NCBI RefSeq assembly: GCF_025144465.1
Contig: NZ_CP083553.1
Location: 578,501-642,500, forward strand
Direction: 5' to 3'
DNA length: 64,000 nt
DNA from: Leisingera sp. S132
GTDB taxonomy: Bacteria; Pseudomonadota; Alphaproteobacteria; Rhodobacterales; Rhodobacteraceae
The notes beneath the pieces are model-generated. The model was given only the letters and a program-made list of their open reading frames with translations, ran no database searches and had not been told where the DNA came from. Both the position numbers and the translations under genes were made by a program. Shown piece by piece: positions 37,194-45,431 of this stretch (its first letter is position 1; the number at the start of each line of letters is the position of its first letter).

Positions 37194-38005
37194 GCTGGCG
37201 GGCGCTGATACTGGGTGCCGCCATGCTGGCCTATGCCGGGACCGCGCTGGGTCAGGGGACCGGCCTGCGCCGCCTGACCGACCGGGATGACCTGTTCGGC
37301 TGGGAAGCCGTCGGACGGCTGGAGCTGAACGGGCAGGGCTATTGCACCGGCACGCTGATTGCGCCGGAGCTGGTGCTGACGGCGGCGCATTGTGTTTACG
37401 GCAAGGACGATAAGCTGCGCCCGGCAGAGCAGATCAGGTTCCGCGCCGGGCTGCGCGACGGCGTTGCGGTTGCCGAGCGGCAGGCGCTGCAGATCGCGGC
37501 CCACCTCGGCTATGATCCGCGCCGCCGCCTGAATATGGATAACATCCGCCATGACGTGGCGCTGATCCGTCTGGCAGAGCCCATTCTCAGCAGTCAGGCA
37601 AATGCGTTTGCGCTGCATTCGGGCGAGGACTATGGCAGCGGTATTTCCGTGACCTCCTATGGCCAGGGGCGGGACGAAGCGCTGTCGCGTCAGCGCCAGT
37701 GCAACCTGATGGGGGAGCACAGGGACGTGCTGATGATTGACTGCAATGTCACCTTCGGCTCCTCCGGGGCGCCGGTGTTTTCGCAGGTGGGCGGCCGCGG
37801 GCGGATTTTGTCGCTGGTGTCCGGCGGCGGCCGTTTCCGGGGCAAGCAAGTGGCCTTTGGCATGAAACTGCCGCAGCGGGTGGCGGAGCTGAAGGCGCAG
37901 CTGCGCCGCAATCCGGTGGCCTCGCCGGACCGTCGGATCAAGCGGATACGGGTCGGCGGCGGTGCTTCCGCAGGCGGCGCAAAATTTGTCAGCGTTGGCG
38001 ACTGA
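37190..38005 (+). CDS. Secreted trypsin-like serine protease (second of tandem pair)
   Basis: 271 residues, paralogous to the gene it overlaps (ATGA). Signal peptide ALILGAAMLAYAGTALGQ. Triad residues: LTAAHC, RHDVALIRL, TFGSSGAPVF. Both carry WEAVGRL and CTGTLIAPELVL, showing a tandem duplication. The pair is likely co-expressed; one may activate the other. Confidence 0.88.
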   Translation: MSWRALILGAAMLAYAGTALGQGTGLRRLTDRDDLFGWEAVGRLELNGQGYCTGTLIAPELVLTAAHCVYGKDDKLRPAEQIRFRAGLRDGVAVAERQALQIAAHLGYDPRRRLNMDNIRHDVALIRLAEPILSSQANAFALHSGEDYGSGISVTSYGQGRDEALSRQRQCNLMGEHRDVLMIDCNVTFGSSGAPVFSQVGGRGRILSLVSGGGRFRGKQVAFGMKLPQRVAELKAQLRRNPVASPDRRIKRIRVGGGASAGGAKFVSVGD

Positions 38006-38012
38006 CCGGCCT

Positions 38013-38041
38013 CTTGAAGCCGTAAATTGCGTTTCCTATCT
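38013..38041 (+). promoter_or_regulatory. RpoH (sigma-32) heat-shock promoter of hsp20
   Basis: CTTG (38013-38016) and CCTATCT (38035-38041) separated by 18 bases match the alphaproteobacterial RpoH consensus CTTG-N17/18-CYTATNT. Located ~100 bases ahead of the hsp20 start codon. Confidence 0.8.
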
Positions 38042-38139
38042 CAGGATTGTCCGGGCAGCCGCTGATTGGGGCCCGGCGCAAAACCAGCCTGTCCCCGCGG
38101 GGAAGGCACTCTGAAATCGCTCATGAATGAGGATGGAAA

Positions 38140-38604
38140 ATGCGTACTTTTGACTTTGCACCGCTGCACCGTGCCACTATCGGCTTTGACCAGATCGCCA
38201 GCCTGATGGACCGCGCCCTGAGCGCCGACGCGGCGCAGTCCAGCTACCCGCCCTACAACATCGAGAAGACCGACGCCGACAGCTACCGCATCTCAATCGC
38301 TGTGGCCGGTTTCTCTGACGAGGACCTGAACGTCGAAGTGAAGGAAAACGCGCTGGTCGTGTCTGCCAAGAAAGCGGAAGACGGCGACGGCCGCACCTTC
38401 CTGCACCGCGGTATCGCCACCCGGGCCTTCGAACGCCGTTTCACCCTGGCCGACCACGTGCATGTGACCGGGGCCAGCCATGAAAACGGCATGCTGCATA
38501 TCGATCTGCACCGCGAGGTGCCGGAGGCGCTGAAACCGCGCCGGATCGAAATCTCCTCCTCCCGCCCGAGCCGCCCGGAGATCGAGGCCAAAGCGGTCAA
38601 CTGA
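38140..38604 (+). CDS. Small heat-shock protein Hsp20
   Basis: 154 residues; holdase chaperone forming oligomers that keep unfolded proteins soluble. N-terminal MRTFDFAPLHRATIGFDQI is the IbpA-type start; the alpha-crystallin domain occupies ~35-130 (YPPYNIEKTDADSYRISIAV, LNVEVKENALVVSA, FERRFTLADHVHVTGA, DLHREVPEALKPRRI). A heat-shock promoter is seen upstream and a strong terminator downstream. Confidence 0.95.
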   Translation: MRTFDFAPLHRATIGFDQIASLMDRALSADAAQSSYPPYNIEKTDADSYRISIAVAGFSDEDLNVEVKENALVVSAKKAEDGDGRTFLHRGIATRAFERRFTLADHVHVTGASHENGMLHIDLHREVPEALKPRRIEISSSRPSRPEIEAKAVN

Positions 38605-38633
38605 TCCTCTGGACAACGGTTCGTGCGCACGAT

Positions 38634-38663
38634 GCCCCCTGGTTCTGCCAGGGGGCTTTTTTG
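38634..38663 (+). terminator. hsp20 terminator
   Basis: GCCCCCTGG (38634-38642) pairs with CCAGGGGGC (38648-38656), followed by six T residues (TTTTTTG). Confidence 0.9.
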
Positions 38664-38812
38664 TTTTGCCGGGTTGTCCCCGCGGGGACAATTCAGGGCT
38701 GTGCCGGCAACAGGATGTTAGGGAATTGGCGGCACACTGGGGCGGTAAAGGGGTTTTGCGCCGGTGTTTGACCGCCCGCCGGCGCTGTCACTGGGCGGTC
38801 CGGGTGAGCCGC

Positions 38813-39211
38813 ATGGAACCGCAGCAGATACAGCATGTTCAACAAAGCTTCGCAGGCATATTTGCCCGCAAGGCCGATCTGGCGGAGCGGTTCTATGTGC
38901 ATCTGTTCACCCGCCTGCCGGAAGCACGGGGGTTGTTCCGCGGCAATTTTGTGAAGCAGAAAGCGATGCTGACCGCGATGATTGCGTCCTGTGTGCGCAA
39001 TCTGGACGATCGGCGGACGCTGGACGAGATCGGCGCGCAGCTGGTTGCAGTGCATGCGCATTTGGGCGTTGGCCCGCGCGAAACAGAGGCGGCAAAGCGG
39101 GCGCTGATCGCCGCTTTGCGCGATGTTCTGGGGGCGGAACTGGACCCGGAGACAGAGCGCGCCTGGGCCAGTGCCATCAGCCGGGTGGCTGGGACGATGA
39201 CCCGGCACTGA
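38813..39211 (+). CDS. Single-domain globin
   Basis: 132 residues, a globin of the flavohaemoglobin-type or bacterial haemoglobin group without a reductase domain. Features: FARKADLAERFYVHLFTRLP (B-C helices), LDEIGAQLVAVHAHLGVGP in which His is the likely proximal haem ligand, and C-terminal helices. ATG at 38813 gives MEPQQIQHVQQSF, the normal length; the longer frame from 38666 is ignored. It could bind oxygen or detoxify NO. Confidence 0.85.
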   Translation: MEPQQIQHVQQSFAGIFARKADLAERFYVHLFTRLPEARGLFRGNFVKQKAMLTAMIASCVRNLDDRRTLDEIGAQLVAVHAHLGVGPRETEAAKRALIAALRDVLGAELDPETERAWASAISRVAGTMTRH

Positions 39212-39241
39212 TCATCCGGCTGCCGTGATCCGCGGGGCGGA

Positions 39242-40714
39242 TCAGACCGCCATGCAGATGTATTTCATCTCCAGGTAATCCTCGATGCCGTGGTGGCTGC
39301 CTTCGCGGCCCAGGCCGGACTGCTTGACTCCGCCGAACGGGGCCACCTCGGTGGAGATGATACCGGTGTTGACCCCGACGATCCCGTATTCCAGCGCTTC
39401 GGCAACCTTGTACACGCGGCTGAGGTCCTTGGCGTAGAAATAGGAGGCCAGGCCGAAGATGGTGTCATTGGCCATGGCGATCACCTCGTCCTCATCCTCG
39501 AACTTGAAGAGGGGGGCAAGGGGGCCGAAGGTCTCGTCGGTGGCAAAAGCCATGTCCTGGGTTGCGCCCTTGACGATGGTCGGCTGGAAGAAGCTGCCGC
39601 CCAGTTCCGAGGGGTTGCCGCCCAGGATCACTTCGCCGCCCTTCGAGGTGGCATCGGCGATATGCTCCTGCACCTTCTCGACCGCTTCCATGTTGATCAG
39701 CGGGCCGAAGTGGATGCCGTCCTTGAGGCCGTCGCCGACGTTCATCTTTTCAACGGCGGCTTTCAGCTTCTCCGCAAAGGCATCGTAAACGCCTGCCTGC
39801 ACATAGATCCGGTTGGCACAGACACAGGTCTGGCCGTTGTTGCGGAACTTGCACATGATGGCGCCTTCGACGGCGGCATCCAGATCGGCATCGTCAAACA
39901 CGATGAAGGGCGCGTTGCCGCCCAGTTCCATCGAGCATTTCATGACGGTGTCCGCGGCCTGGCGCAGCAGGATGCGGCCGACCTCGGTGGAGCCGGTGAA
40001 GGTCAGCTTGCGCACCGCGTCATTCTCGCAGAACTCCTTGCCGATGTCGGAAGCGCGCGAGGACGGCACCACGCTGAACACGCCCGCCGGAATGCCGGCC
40101 CGGTCGGCCAGCACGGCCAGCACGATGGCCGACAGCGGGGTTTCCGCGGCAGGGCGGGCAACAAAGGCGCAGCCGGCGGCCAGCGCCGGGCCGGCCTTGC
40201 GGGTGATCATCGCGTTGGGGAAGTTCCAGGGCGTGATCGAGGCGGCAACGCCGATCGGCTGTTTCAGCACGGTGATGCGCTTGTCGCGCTGGTGGCCGGG
40301 GATGGTCTCGCCGTAGATCCGCTTGGCCTCTTCCGCGAAGAACTCGATGAAGGACGCGCCATAGGCAATCTCGCCGCGGGATTCCGCCAGCGGCTTGCCC
40401 ATTTCGGCGGTCAGGATCACCGCCAGGTCCTCCTGGTTTTCCATCATCAGGTCGAACCACTTGCGCATTGCCGCGGCGCGTTCCTTGCCGGTCCACTTGG
40501 CCCACTCCTTTTGCGCGGCGTCGGCCTGGGCAATGGCGCCCGCAACCTGCGCGCGGCTGGTGTCGGCGACTTGGGCGATCACGTCGCCGCGGGCCGGGTT
40601 GGTCACGTCAAAGGTGCCTTCGCCATCGGCAAACTGGCCGCCGATATAGGCGCGGGTTTCCAGCAGGCTGGGGTCTTTGAGCAGGGATTTCAAGTCAGTG
40701 GTTGCGTCAAGCAT
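39242..40714 (-). CDS. gabD: NAD(P)+-dependent succinate-semialdehyde dehydrogenase
   Basis: 490 residues. Aldehyde dehydrogenase superfamily: Rossmann-side PWNFPNAMITRKAGPALAAG, FTGSTEVGRIL, catalytic Glu in MELGGNAPFIVFDDADLDAA and catalytic Cys in NNGQTCVCANRIYVQ. The closest match by eye is GabD, which oxidises succinate semialdehyde to succinate. Other semialdehyde substrates are possible. No gabT is next to it. ATG at 40714 follows a GGGAGGCCCGCC site. Confidence 0.9.
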   Translation of the reverse strand: MLDATTDLKSLLKDPSLLETRAYIGGQFADGEGTFDVTNPARGDVIAQVADTSRAQVAGAIAQADAAQKEWAKWTGKERAAAMRKWFDLMMENQEDLAVILTAEMGKPLAESRGEIAYGASFIEFFAEEAKRIYGETIPGHQRDKRITVLKQPIGVAASITPWNFPNAMITRKAGPALAAGCAFVARPAAETPLSAIVLAVLADRAGIPAGVFSVVPSSRASDIGKEFCENDAVRKLTFTGSTEVGRILLRQAADTVMKCSMELGGNAPFIVFDDADLDAAVEGAIMCKFRNNGQTCVCANRIYVQAGVYDAFAEKLKAAVEKMNVGDGLKDGIHFGPLINMEAVEKVQEHIADATSKGGEVILGGNPSELGGSFFQPTIVKGATQDMAFATDETFGPLAPLFKFEDEDEVIAMANDTIFGLASYFYAKDLSRVYKVAEALEYGIVGVNTGIISTEVAPFGGVKQSGLGREGSHHGIEDYLEMKYICMAV

Positions 40715-40895
40715 GGCGGGCCTCCCGGGTGTTCTGTTGCGGAATGCAAAGCAGTTGTGCCTTGATATGTCCAGAAGGATCAATGAGTCCAGAATTTGAT
40801 CAAATTATGGGCGAAGATTTTGAGCCAAGCAATTTGACATGCGCTGTGCCAGACTGTCTGGTAGCGGCCAACAATAAGAACAGGGGAGACTGGGC

Positions 40896-41681
40896 ATGGA
40901 ATTGGATGATGCCTATGCCAACGGGGCCTATATCGGGAATGCAGACAGGTATCCGCCGCGCTGGGCGGCCTCGGCGGAGGATTTCCGCAACAGCCTGCAT
41001 GAGCGCGCCCGGCTGAACAATCCCTATGGCGAGGGGCAGCGGCAGGCCTTTGACCTGTTCCTGCCGGAGGGCGCGGCCAAGGGGGTGTTTGTGTTTGTCC
41101 ACGGCGGCTATTGGATGGCCTTCGACAAAAGCTCGTGGTCGCATCTGGCGCGCGGGGCGCTGGCGCATGGCTGGGCGGTGGCGATGCCGTCTTATGACCT
41201 GTGCCCGGAGGTGCGGATTGCCGATATCACCCGGCAGATCGCGGCTGCGGTGACGCGGGTTGCGGAGGAAGTGGAGGGCCCGATCGCGCTGGCGGGCCAT
41301 TCGGCTGGCGGTCACCTGGTGGCGCGGATGCTGGACAAGGCGCTGTTGCCCGCGGAGGTGGGAGAGCGGATCAAGACGGTGATCCCGATCTCGCCGCTGT
41401 CGGACCTGCTGCCCTTGCTGCGCACCTCTATGAACCAGAAGTTCAAGATGGATTCGGCTGCAGCTGTGGCCGAAAGCCCGGTAGAGATGCAGGACCGCTA
41501 TGAGGCAGATGTCACGGTCTGGGTCGGCGGCGAGGAGCGTCCGGCGTTCCTGGATCAGGCGGTCTGGCTGGTGGAGGCCTGGGGCGCGGATCATGTGATT
41601 GCCTTTGGCAAGCATCATTTCAACGTGATCGACCCGCTGGCCGACCCGGAAAGCGATCTGGTGGCGCTGATCGTGAATTGA
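40896..41681 (+). CDS. Alpha/beta hydrolase, arylformamidase-like
   Basis: 261 residues. The oxyanion-hole motif HGGYW (VFVHGGYWMAFDK), nucleophile GHSAGG and late His in FGKHHFNVIDPL match the kynurenine-formamidase type of alpha/beta hydrolases. It is not the usual KynB metal enzyme. It diverges from the dehydrogenase gene and lies ~200 bases before creatinase. Kynurenine formation and creatine-type N-acyl breakdown are both speculative as context. Confidence 0.8.
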   Translation: MELDDAYANGAYIGNADRYPPRWAASAEDFRNSLHERARLNNPYGEGQRQAFDLFLPEGAAKGVFVFVHGGYWMAFDKSSWSHLARGALAHGWAVAMPSYDLCPEVRIADITRQIAAAVTRVAEEVEGPIALAGHSAGGHLVARMLDKALLPAEVGERIKTVIPISPLSDLLPLLRTSMNQKFKMDSAAAVAESPVEMQDRYEADVTVWVGGEERPAFLDQAVWLVEAWGADHVIAFGKHHFNVIDPLADPESDLVALIVN

Positions 41682-41880
41682 GCGCGGCACGGCGGCGGGC
41701 GGAAACGCCCGCCATGCGGGACCACAGATTGTAAATTCTTCTTGCCAGAATCCCAAATCCGCCGCATCTTCCGGCGCAAGGGCCAGGCGATGGCGTCGCC
41801 GCATGGAATACATGCCCGCCCCCACATTCCAAAACTGTCCTGAACGCCGGGACCTTTCTTGTAAGAAGGAAGGGTCTGAT

Positions 41881-43089
41881 ATGACTGCACGTCCTGAAAT
41901 GTACCGTTTTCACAATGGTGAGAAGGCGCCGCTGCAATTTGCCGTCTCGGAATACGAGGCGCGGATTGCCGGCCTGCGCAAGATCATGGCAGGCAAAGGG
42001 GTGAGCGCCGCGGTCTTCACCTCGATGCACAATATCTCCTACTACTCTGGCTTCACCTACTGCGCCTTTGGCCGCCCTTACGGCCTTGTGGTGACCGCGA
42101 GCGAAGCCGTGACCATCTCGGCCGGTATCGATGCGGGCCAGCCCTGGCGCCGCTCATTCTGCGACAACATCACCTATACCGACTGGCAGCGCGACAATTT
42201 CTGGCGTGCAATCAAGTCGGTAAGCGGCGAGGGCGTGGTGGTTGGCTATGAGAGCGACCACCTGACGCTGCTGCAGAAGGTCAAGCTGGAAGGGTTCCTG
42301 AAACCGTCGCAGCTGGTCGATCTTTACGAGCCGACGATGCGTCAGCGGATGGGCAAATCTGCGGCTGAACTCGACATGATCCGCGCCGGTGCGGCTGTGG
42401 CCGACGTCGGCGGCTTTGCAATCCGCGATGCGGTCAAGGAAGGCGCGCGCGAGATCGATGTGGCGATGGCCGGACGTGATGCGATGGAGCTGGAGATTGC
42501 CAAGCGCTTCCCGGATGCGGAGTACCGCGACACCTGGGTGTGGTTCCAGTCCGGCATCAATACCGATGGCGCCCATAACCCGGTCACCGGCCGCACCCTG
42601 CAGCGCGGCGACATCCTGTCCCTGAACACTTTCCCCATGATTTCAGGGTATTACACTGCTCTGGAACGGACCATGTTTGTGAAGGAAGTGGATGCCGAGA
42701 GCCTGCGCATCTGGGAGGCCAATGTTGCTGCCCATGAGCTGGGCATCTCGCTGCTGAAGCCGGGAGCAAGCTGTGCGGAAATCACCCACAAGATCAACGC
42801 CTTCTTTGAAGAGCAGGATCTGCTGCAGTACCGCACTTTTGGCTATGGCCATTCCTTCGGCGTCTTGTCCCATTACTATGGCCGCGAGGCGGGGCTGGAG
42901 CTGCGTGAGGACATCGACACGGTGCTGGAGCCGGGCATGGTGATCTCGATGGAGCCGATGCTGACCATCGCTGACGGCCAGCCGGGCGCCGGCGGCTACC
43001 GCGAGCATGACATCCTGATCATCCACGAGGACGGCAACGAGAACATCACCAAGTACCCCTATGGGCCGGAATTCAACGTCGTCGGCTGA
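41881..43089 (+). CDS. Creatinase (creatine amidinohydrolase), M24 fold
   Basis: 402 residues, the length of Pseudomonas creatinase (403), which hydrolyses creatine to sarcosine and urea. The pitta-bread M24 domain shows QSGINTDGAHNPVTG with the catalytic His (DGAH), FPMISGYYTALERTMF, YRTFGYGHSFGVLSHYYGRE and AGLELREDIDTVLEPGMVIS, all close to the enzyme. The N-terminal domain has YYSGFTYCAFGRPYGLVVTA. The metal ligands of aminopeptidases are not kept, as in creatinase. No sarcosine oxidase genes are adjacent in the window. Start at ATG 41881. Confidence 0.88.
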   Translation: MTARPEMYRFHNGEKAPLQFAVSEYEARIAGLRKIMAGKGVSAAVFTSMHNISYYSGFTYCAFGRPYGLVVTASEAVTISAGIDAGQPWRRSFCDNITYTDWQRDNFWRAIKSVSGEGVVVGYESDHLTLLQKVKLEGFLKPSQLVDLYEPTMRQRMGKSAAELDMIRAGAAVADVGGFAIRDAVKEGAREIDVAMAGRDAMELEIAKRFPDAEYRDTWVWFQSGINTDGAHNPVTGRTLQRGDILSLNTFPMISGYYTALERTMFVKEVDAESLRIWEANVAAHELGISLLKPGASCAEITHKINAFFEEQDLLQYRTFGYGHSFGVLSHYYGREAGLELREDIDTVLEPGMVISMEPMLTIADGQPGAGGYREHDILIIHEDGNENITKYPYGPEFNVVG

Positions 43090-43122
43090 AGGCGGGCTGA
43101 AAACGAAAAAGCAGGGGGTGCC

Positions 43123-43164
43123 ATGCGTGCATCCCCCTGTACACCCCCTATGCACCGGGCAGGC
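43123..43164 (+). repeat. Three iterons (GTGCACC type), copy 2
   Basis: GTGCATCCCCCT (43127), GTACACCCCCT (43139) and ATGCACCGGGC (43150), followed by AGGCGCCT. Same order and near-identical phasing as the copy at 28509, with 12-11-11 spacing. Between convergent genes. Confidence 0.55.
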
Positions 43165-43210
43165 GCCTGCGGGGCTGAGCCAGACTGGTTGCAGGTCTGG
43201 AAGCGGGCCG

Positions 43211-43705
43211 TCAGCCGTCCTTGCTGTTCAGAACCTTCGCGATTGCGGATTCACCGCAGGCCTCTTCAATGTTCGGGTCTGGCGCAGCCGAAAGTCCGAT
43301 TGCGCCGATCAACGTGCCCTCGTGGAACAGCGGCAGGCCTCCGGTTAGCAACAGGATGTCGTCTTCCATTTTTCCCAGCTGGCTGTATCCGTCCGCCTGG
43401 GGTGCCATATTGAGAACAGATGTTGATACCTTCAGGGACGCGGCCGTATAGGCCTTCCTGAAGCTGGTATGAATGGTGTTCGCACCAGTGCCTTCTCCCC
43501 GGAAGAAATAGAGCAGCCGGCCTTGGTCATTCACGACAGAGACCGATACTGCCGCCTCTTGTGCACGGCAATCTGCAAGCGCTTCTTTGGCGATTGCTTC
43601 GGCAATTTCGGTTGTCAGAGCCGGGCGGTTCGGTATTTCGACTGCCGAGGCAGCCGCGGCCGCGAGCAATCCGGCCGCAGCCGCGCCGAAGATTACCATT
43701 TTCAT
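43211..43705 (-). CDS. HbpS/GlcG-like haem-degrading or haem-binding protein, secreted
   Basis: 164 residues with a signal peptide (MKMVIFGAAAAGLLAAAAASA). The mature domain (SVVNDQGRLLYFFRGEGTG; AYTAASLKVSTSVL; GGLPLFHEGTLIGAIGLS) is the HbpS/GlcG (DUF336) fold. HbpS binds haem; GlcG-type partners sit with glycolate genes, but glcDEF is elsewhere here. Divergent from the Crp-type regulator. ATG at 43705 has AAGGGAGACAAAG upstream. Confidence 0.85.
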   Translation of the reverse strand: MKMVIFGAAAAGLLAAAAASAVEIPNRPALTTEIAEAIAKEALADCRAQEAAVSVSVVNDQGRLLYFFRGEGTGANTIHTSFRKAYTAASLKVSTSVLNMAPQADGYSQLGKMEDDILLLTGGLPLFHEGTLIGAIGLSAAPDPNIEEACGESAIAKVLNSKDG

Positions 43706-43764
43706 CTCTTTGTCTCCCTTGTAGCTGATGCTGTGCACACTAGGTGTAAGGCTGGAAACAAAAG

Positions 43765-43778
43765 ACAATCTGGATTGT
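43765..43778. promoter_or_regulatory. Palindromic operator candidate between HbpS-like and Crp genes
   Basis: Perfect ACAATC-TG-GATTGT palindrome, seven bases ahead of the crp-type start codon and ~60 bases from the divergent HbpS-like gene. The spacing matches a helix-turn-helix dimer such as a Crp/Fnr protein, consistent with autoregulation. Confidence 0.5.
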
Positions 43779-43785
43779 TTTCCTG

Positions 43786-44421
43786 ATGAAAAATGTGAAC
43801 TTCCGGAACTGGCTTGATCATTGCTCTCACGAAACCAGGCGGGCGGTGCATGGCAAGGCACAGGCAAGCTGCATACCCAAAGGAGGGCTGATCCACGAAA
43901 TCGCAGATCCAGCGCAGGAGTTGTACTTCATTGAGTCCGGTACAATTCGATTCGGGGCAACGCATGAGGGCGGCAAGGAGCTGATCGTCCGCGATCTTGG
44001 TGCGGGTGACTGGTTCGGTTTTATCGGCTGCCTCGGGCCCGGGTTGAGGCCGAATGCGGCCTATGCAAGGTCAGAAACCAGGCTGCGGGTGGTGAACTGG
44101 AAAGACGTCGAGGAAATAGGCCAAACAGACCCGCGTCTTTGGCAGGCGATTGCAGCTGTCCTGGCAGGGCTTGCCGACCATTTTTATAAGAATTTTGAGA
44201 ACACGGTTTTTCTCTCTCTGGAACAAAGATTGAAAACCGCATTGCAGCAGATTTCCAAGTGGCAGAACACACGAAAGCTACGAGTCAGCCAGGAGGAACT
44301 GGCTGCTATTTTAGGTGTGACCAAGGAAGCAGTGGGTCTTCATTTGAATGCCTTAAAGGCTAAAGGCCAGGTGCAGCTGGGATACAGGAGCATCCATTTG
44401 CTGGAGAAGGCCGGACCTTAG
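43786..44421 (+). CDS. Crp/Fnr-family transcriptional regulator
   Basis: 211 residues. Cyclic-nucleotide-type beta-roll ~20-120 (ELYFIESGTIRFGATHEGGK; DWFGFIGCLGPGL) and a C-terminal HTH_Crp-type helix-turn-helix (LRVSQEELAAILGVTKEAVG; LHLNALKAKGQVQL). No Fnr-type Cys cluster at the N-terminus, so the ligand is unknown. Divergent from the HbpS-like gene with a shared ~80-base promoter region. Confidence 0.87.
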   Translation: MKNVNFRNWLDHCSHETRRAVHGKAQASCIPKGGLIHEIADPAQELYFIESGTIRFGATHEGGKELIVRDLGAGDWFGFIGCLGPGLRPNAAYARSETRLRVVNWKDVEEIGQTDPRLWQAIAAVLAGLADHFYKNFENTVFLSLEQRLKTALQQISKWQNTRKLRVSQEELAAILGVTKEAVGLHLNALKAKGQVQLGYRSIHLLEKAGP

Positions 44422-44659
44422 CCGGATGGCAGAGCGCCAGGCGAACGCTGACATGAGGTGAGGCCGGCAGGTGCCGGGCGCCAGCGTGCAGGGAGCTTTC
44501 AGCCTGGACGCCTAGCAATTGGTCTTCTGGCAGGGCCGTTGCGCCGGGGCGGGTCTTGGGGCATATGTGCGCCACGGCATAGCCTGCCCCGTTGTTACCC
44601 TCTTGCTGAGGACGCCCGCATGTCCGCGCGCGCCCCGCGAGGAAGAAAGAGCCACCGCC
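44422..44659. other. Intergenic region before pssA
   Basis: 238 bases without a credible gene. No distinct promoter was identified. Confidence 0.3.
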
Positions 44660-45406
44660 ATGTATGACGCCCCGGAAAAGAAGAAATCGGAATTTGCGCT
44701 GATCCAGCTGATGCCGAACCTGATGACCATCGGCGCCATCTGCGCCGGGCTGTCGGCGATCCGCTTTGCCATCTCCGGCAACTTCAAGCTGGCGGTGATG
44801 CTGATCCTGCTGGCCGCGGTGCTGGACGGGCTGGACGGGCGGCTGGCGCGGGCGCTGCGCAGCGTCAGCAAGATGGGGGCGGAGCTGGACTCGCTGGCTG
44901 ATTTCCTGAACTTCGGTGTGGCGACCCCGATGGTGATCTACCTGTGGGCGCTGCAGGACATGCGCGGGATCGGCTGGATTTCGGTGCTGGTGTTCTCGGT
45001 CTGCTGCGTGGTGCGGCTGGCGCGGTTCAATGTTTCTGCCAAGTCGGAGGAAGACGCGCCAAAGCTGCGCAAGGGCTATTTCGAGGGCATCCCGTCGCCC
45101 GCCGGGGCGCTGCTGGCGCTGCTGCCGATGTTCGCTTCCTTTGCCTATGGCGGCCGCGAACCGGTGCTGCATGAGCTGCTGATCTGTCTCACCATGGTGC
45201 TGGTCGGGCTGGCAATGATCAGCCATATTCCGACCTGGTCGCCGAAAGCGGTTAAAATTTCTCGAGAGAATGTTAAGTACCTGCTTGTGGGCTTTGCCTT
45301 CATGGCTGCGGCATTGCTGACCTATGCATGGACGGTGCTGGTTGTGCTATGCCTTGCTTACGTTGCTATGGTGATTTGGGGGCTGGTTTCCAAGCCAAAG
45401 GGCTAG
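44660..45406 (+). CDS. pssA: CDP-diacylglycerol-serine O-phosphatidyltransferase
   Basis: 248 residues, inner-membrane enzyme that makes phosphatidylserine from CDP-diacylglycerol and serine. CDP-alcohol motif DGLDGRLARALRS...GAELDSLADFLNFG holds the metal Asp residues. About six to eight transmembrane helices. ATG at 44660 gives MYDAPEKKKSEFALIQLM. pmtA follows 25 bases later, giving the two dedicated steps towards phosphatidylcholine (phosphatidylserine decarboxylase is elsewhere). Confidence 0.95.
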   Translation: MYDAPEKKKSEFALIQLMPNLMTIGAICAGLSAIRFAISGNFKLAVMLILLAAVLDGLDGRLARALRSVSKMGAELDSLADFLNFGVATPMVIYLWALQDMRGIGWISVLVFSVCCVVRLARFNVSAKSEEDAPKLRKGYFEGIPSPAGALLALLPMFASFAYGGREPVLHELLICLTMVLVGLAMISHIPTWSPKAVKISRENVKYLLVGFAFMAAALLTYAWTVLVVLCLAYVAMVIWGLVSKPKG

Positions 45407-45431
45407 CCCATGACGTCCGGGGAGGGACGAA

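Noticed and set aside
39290-40765. 491-codon plus-strand frame opposite the aldehyde dehydrogenase gene
   Set aside because: It is the antisense image of the highly biased gabD codons; its product has His/Gly/Asp-rich low complexity without any family motif.
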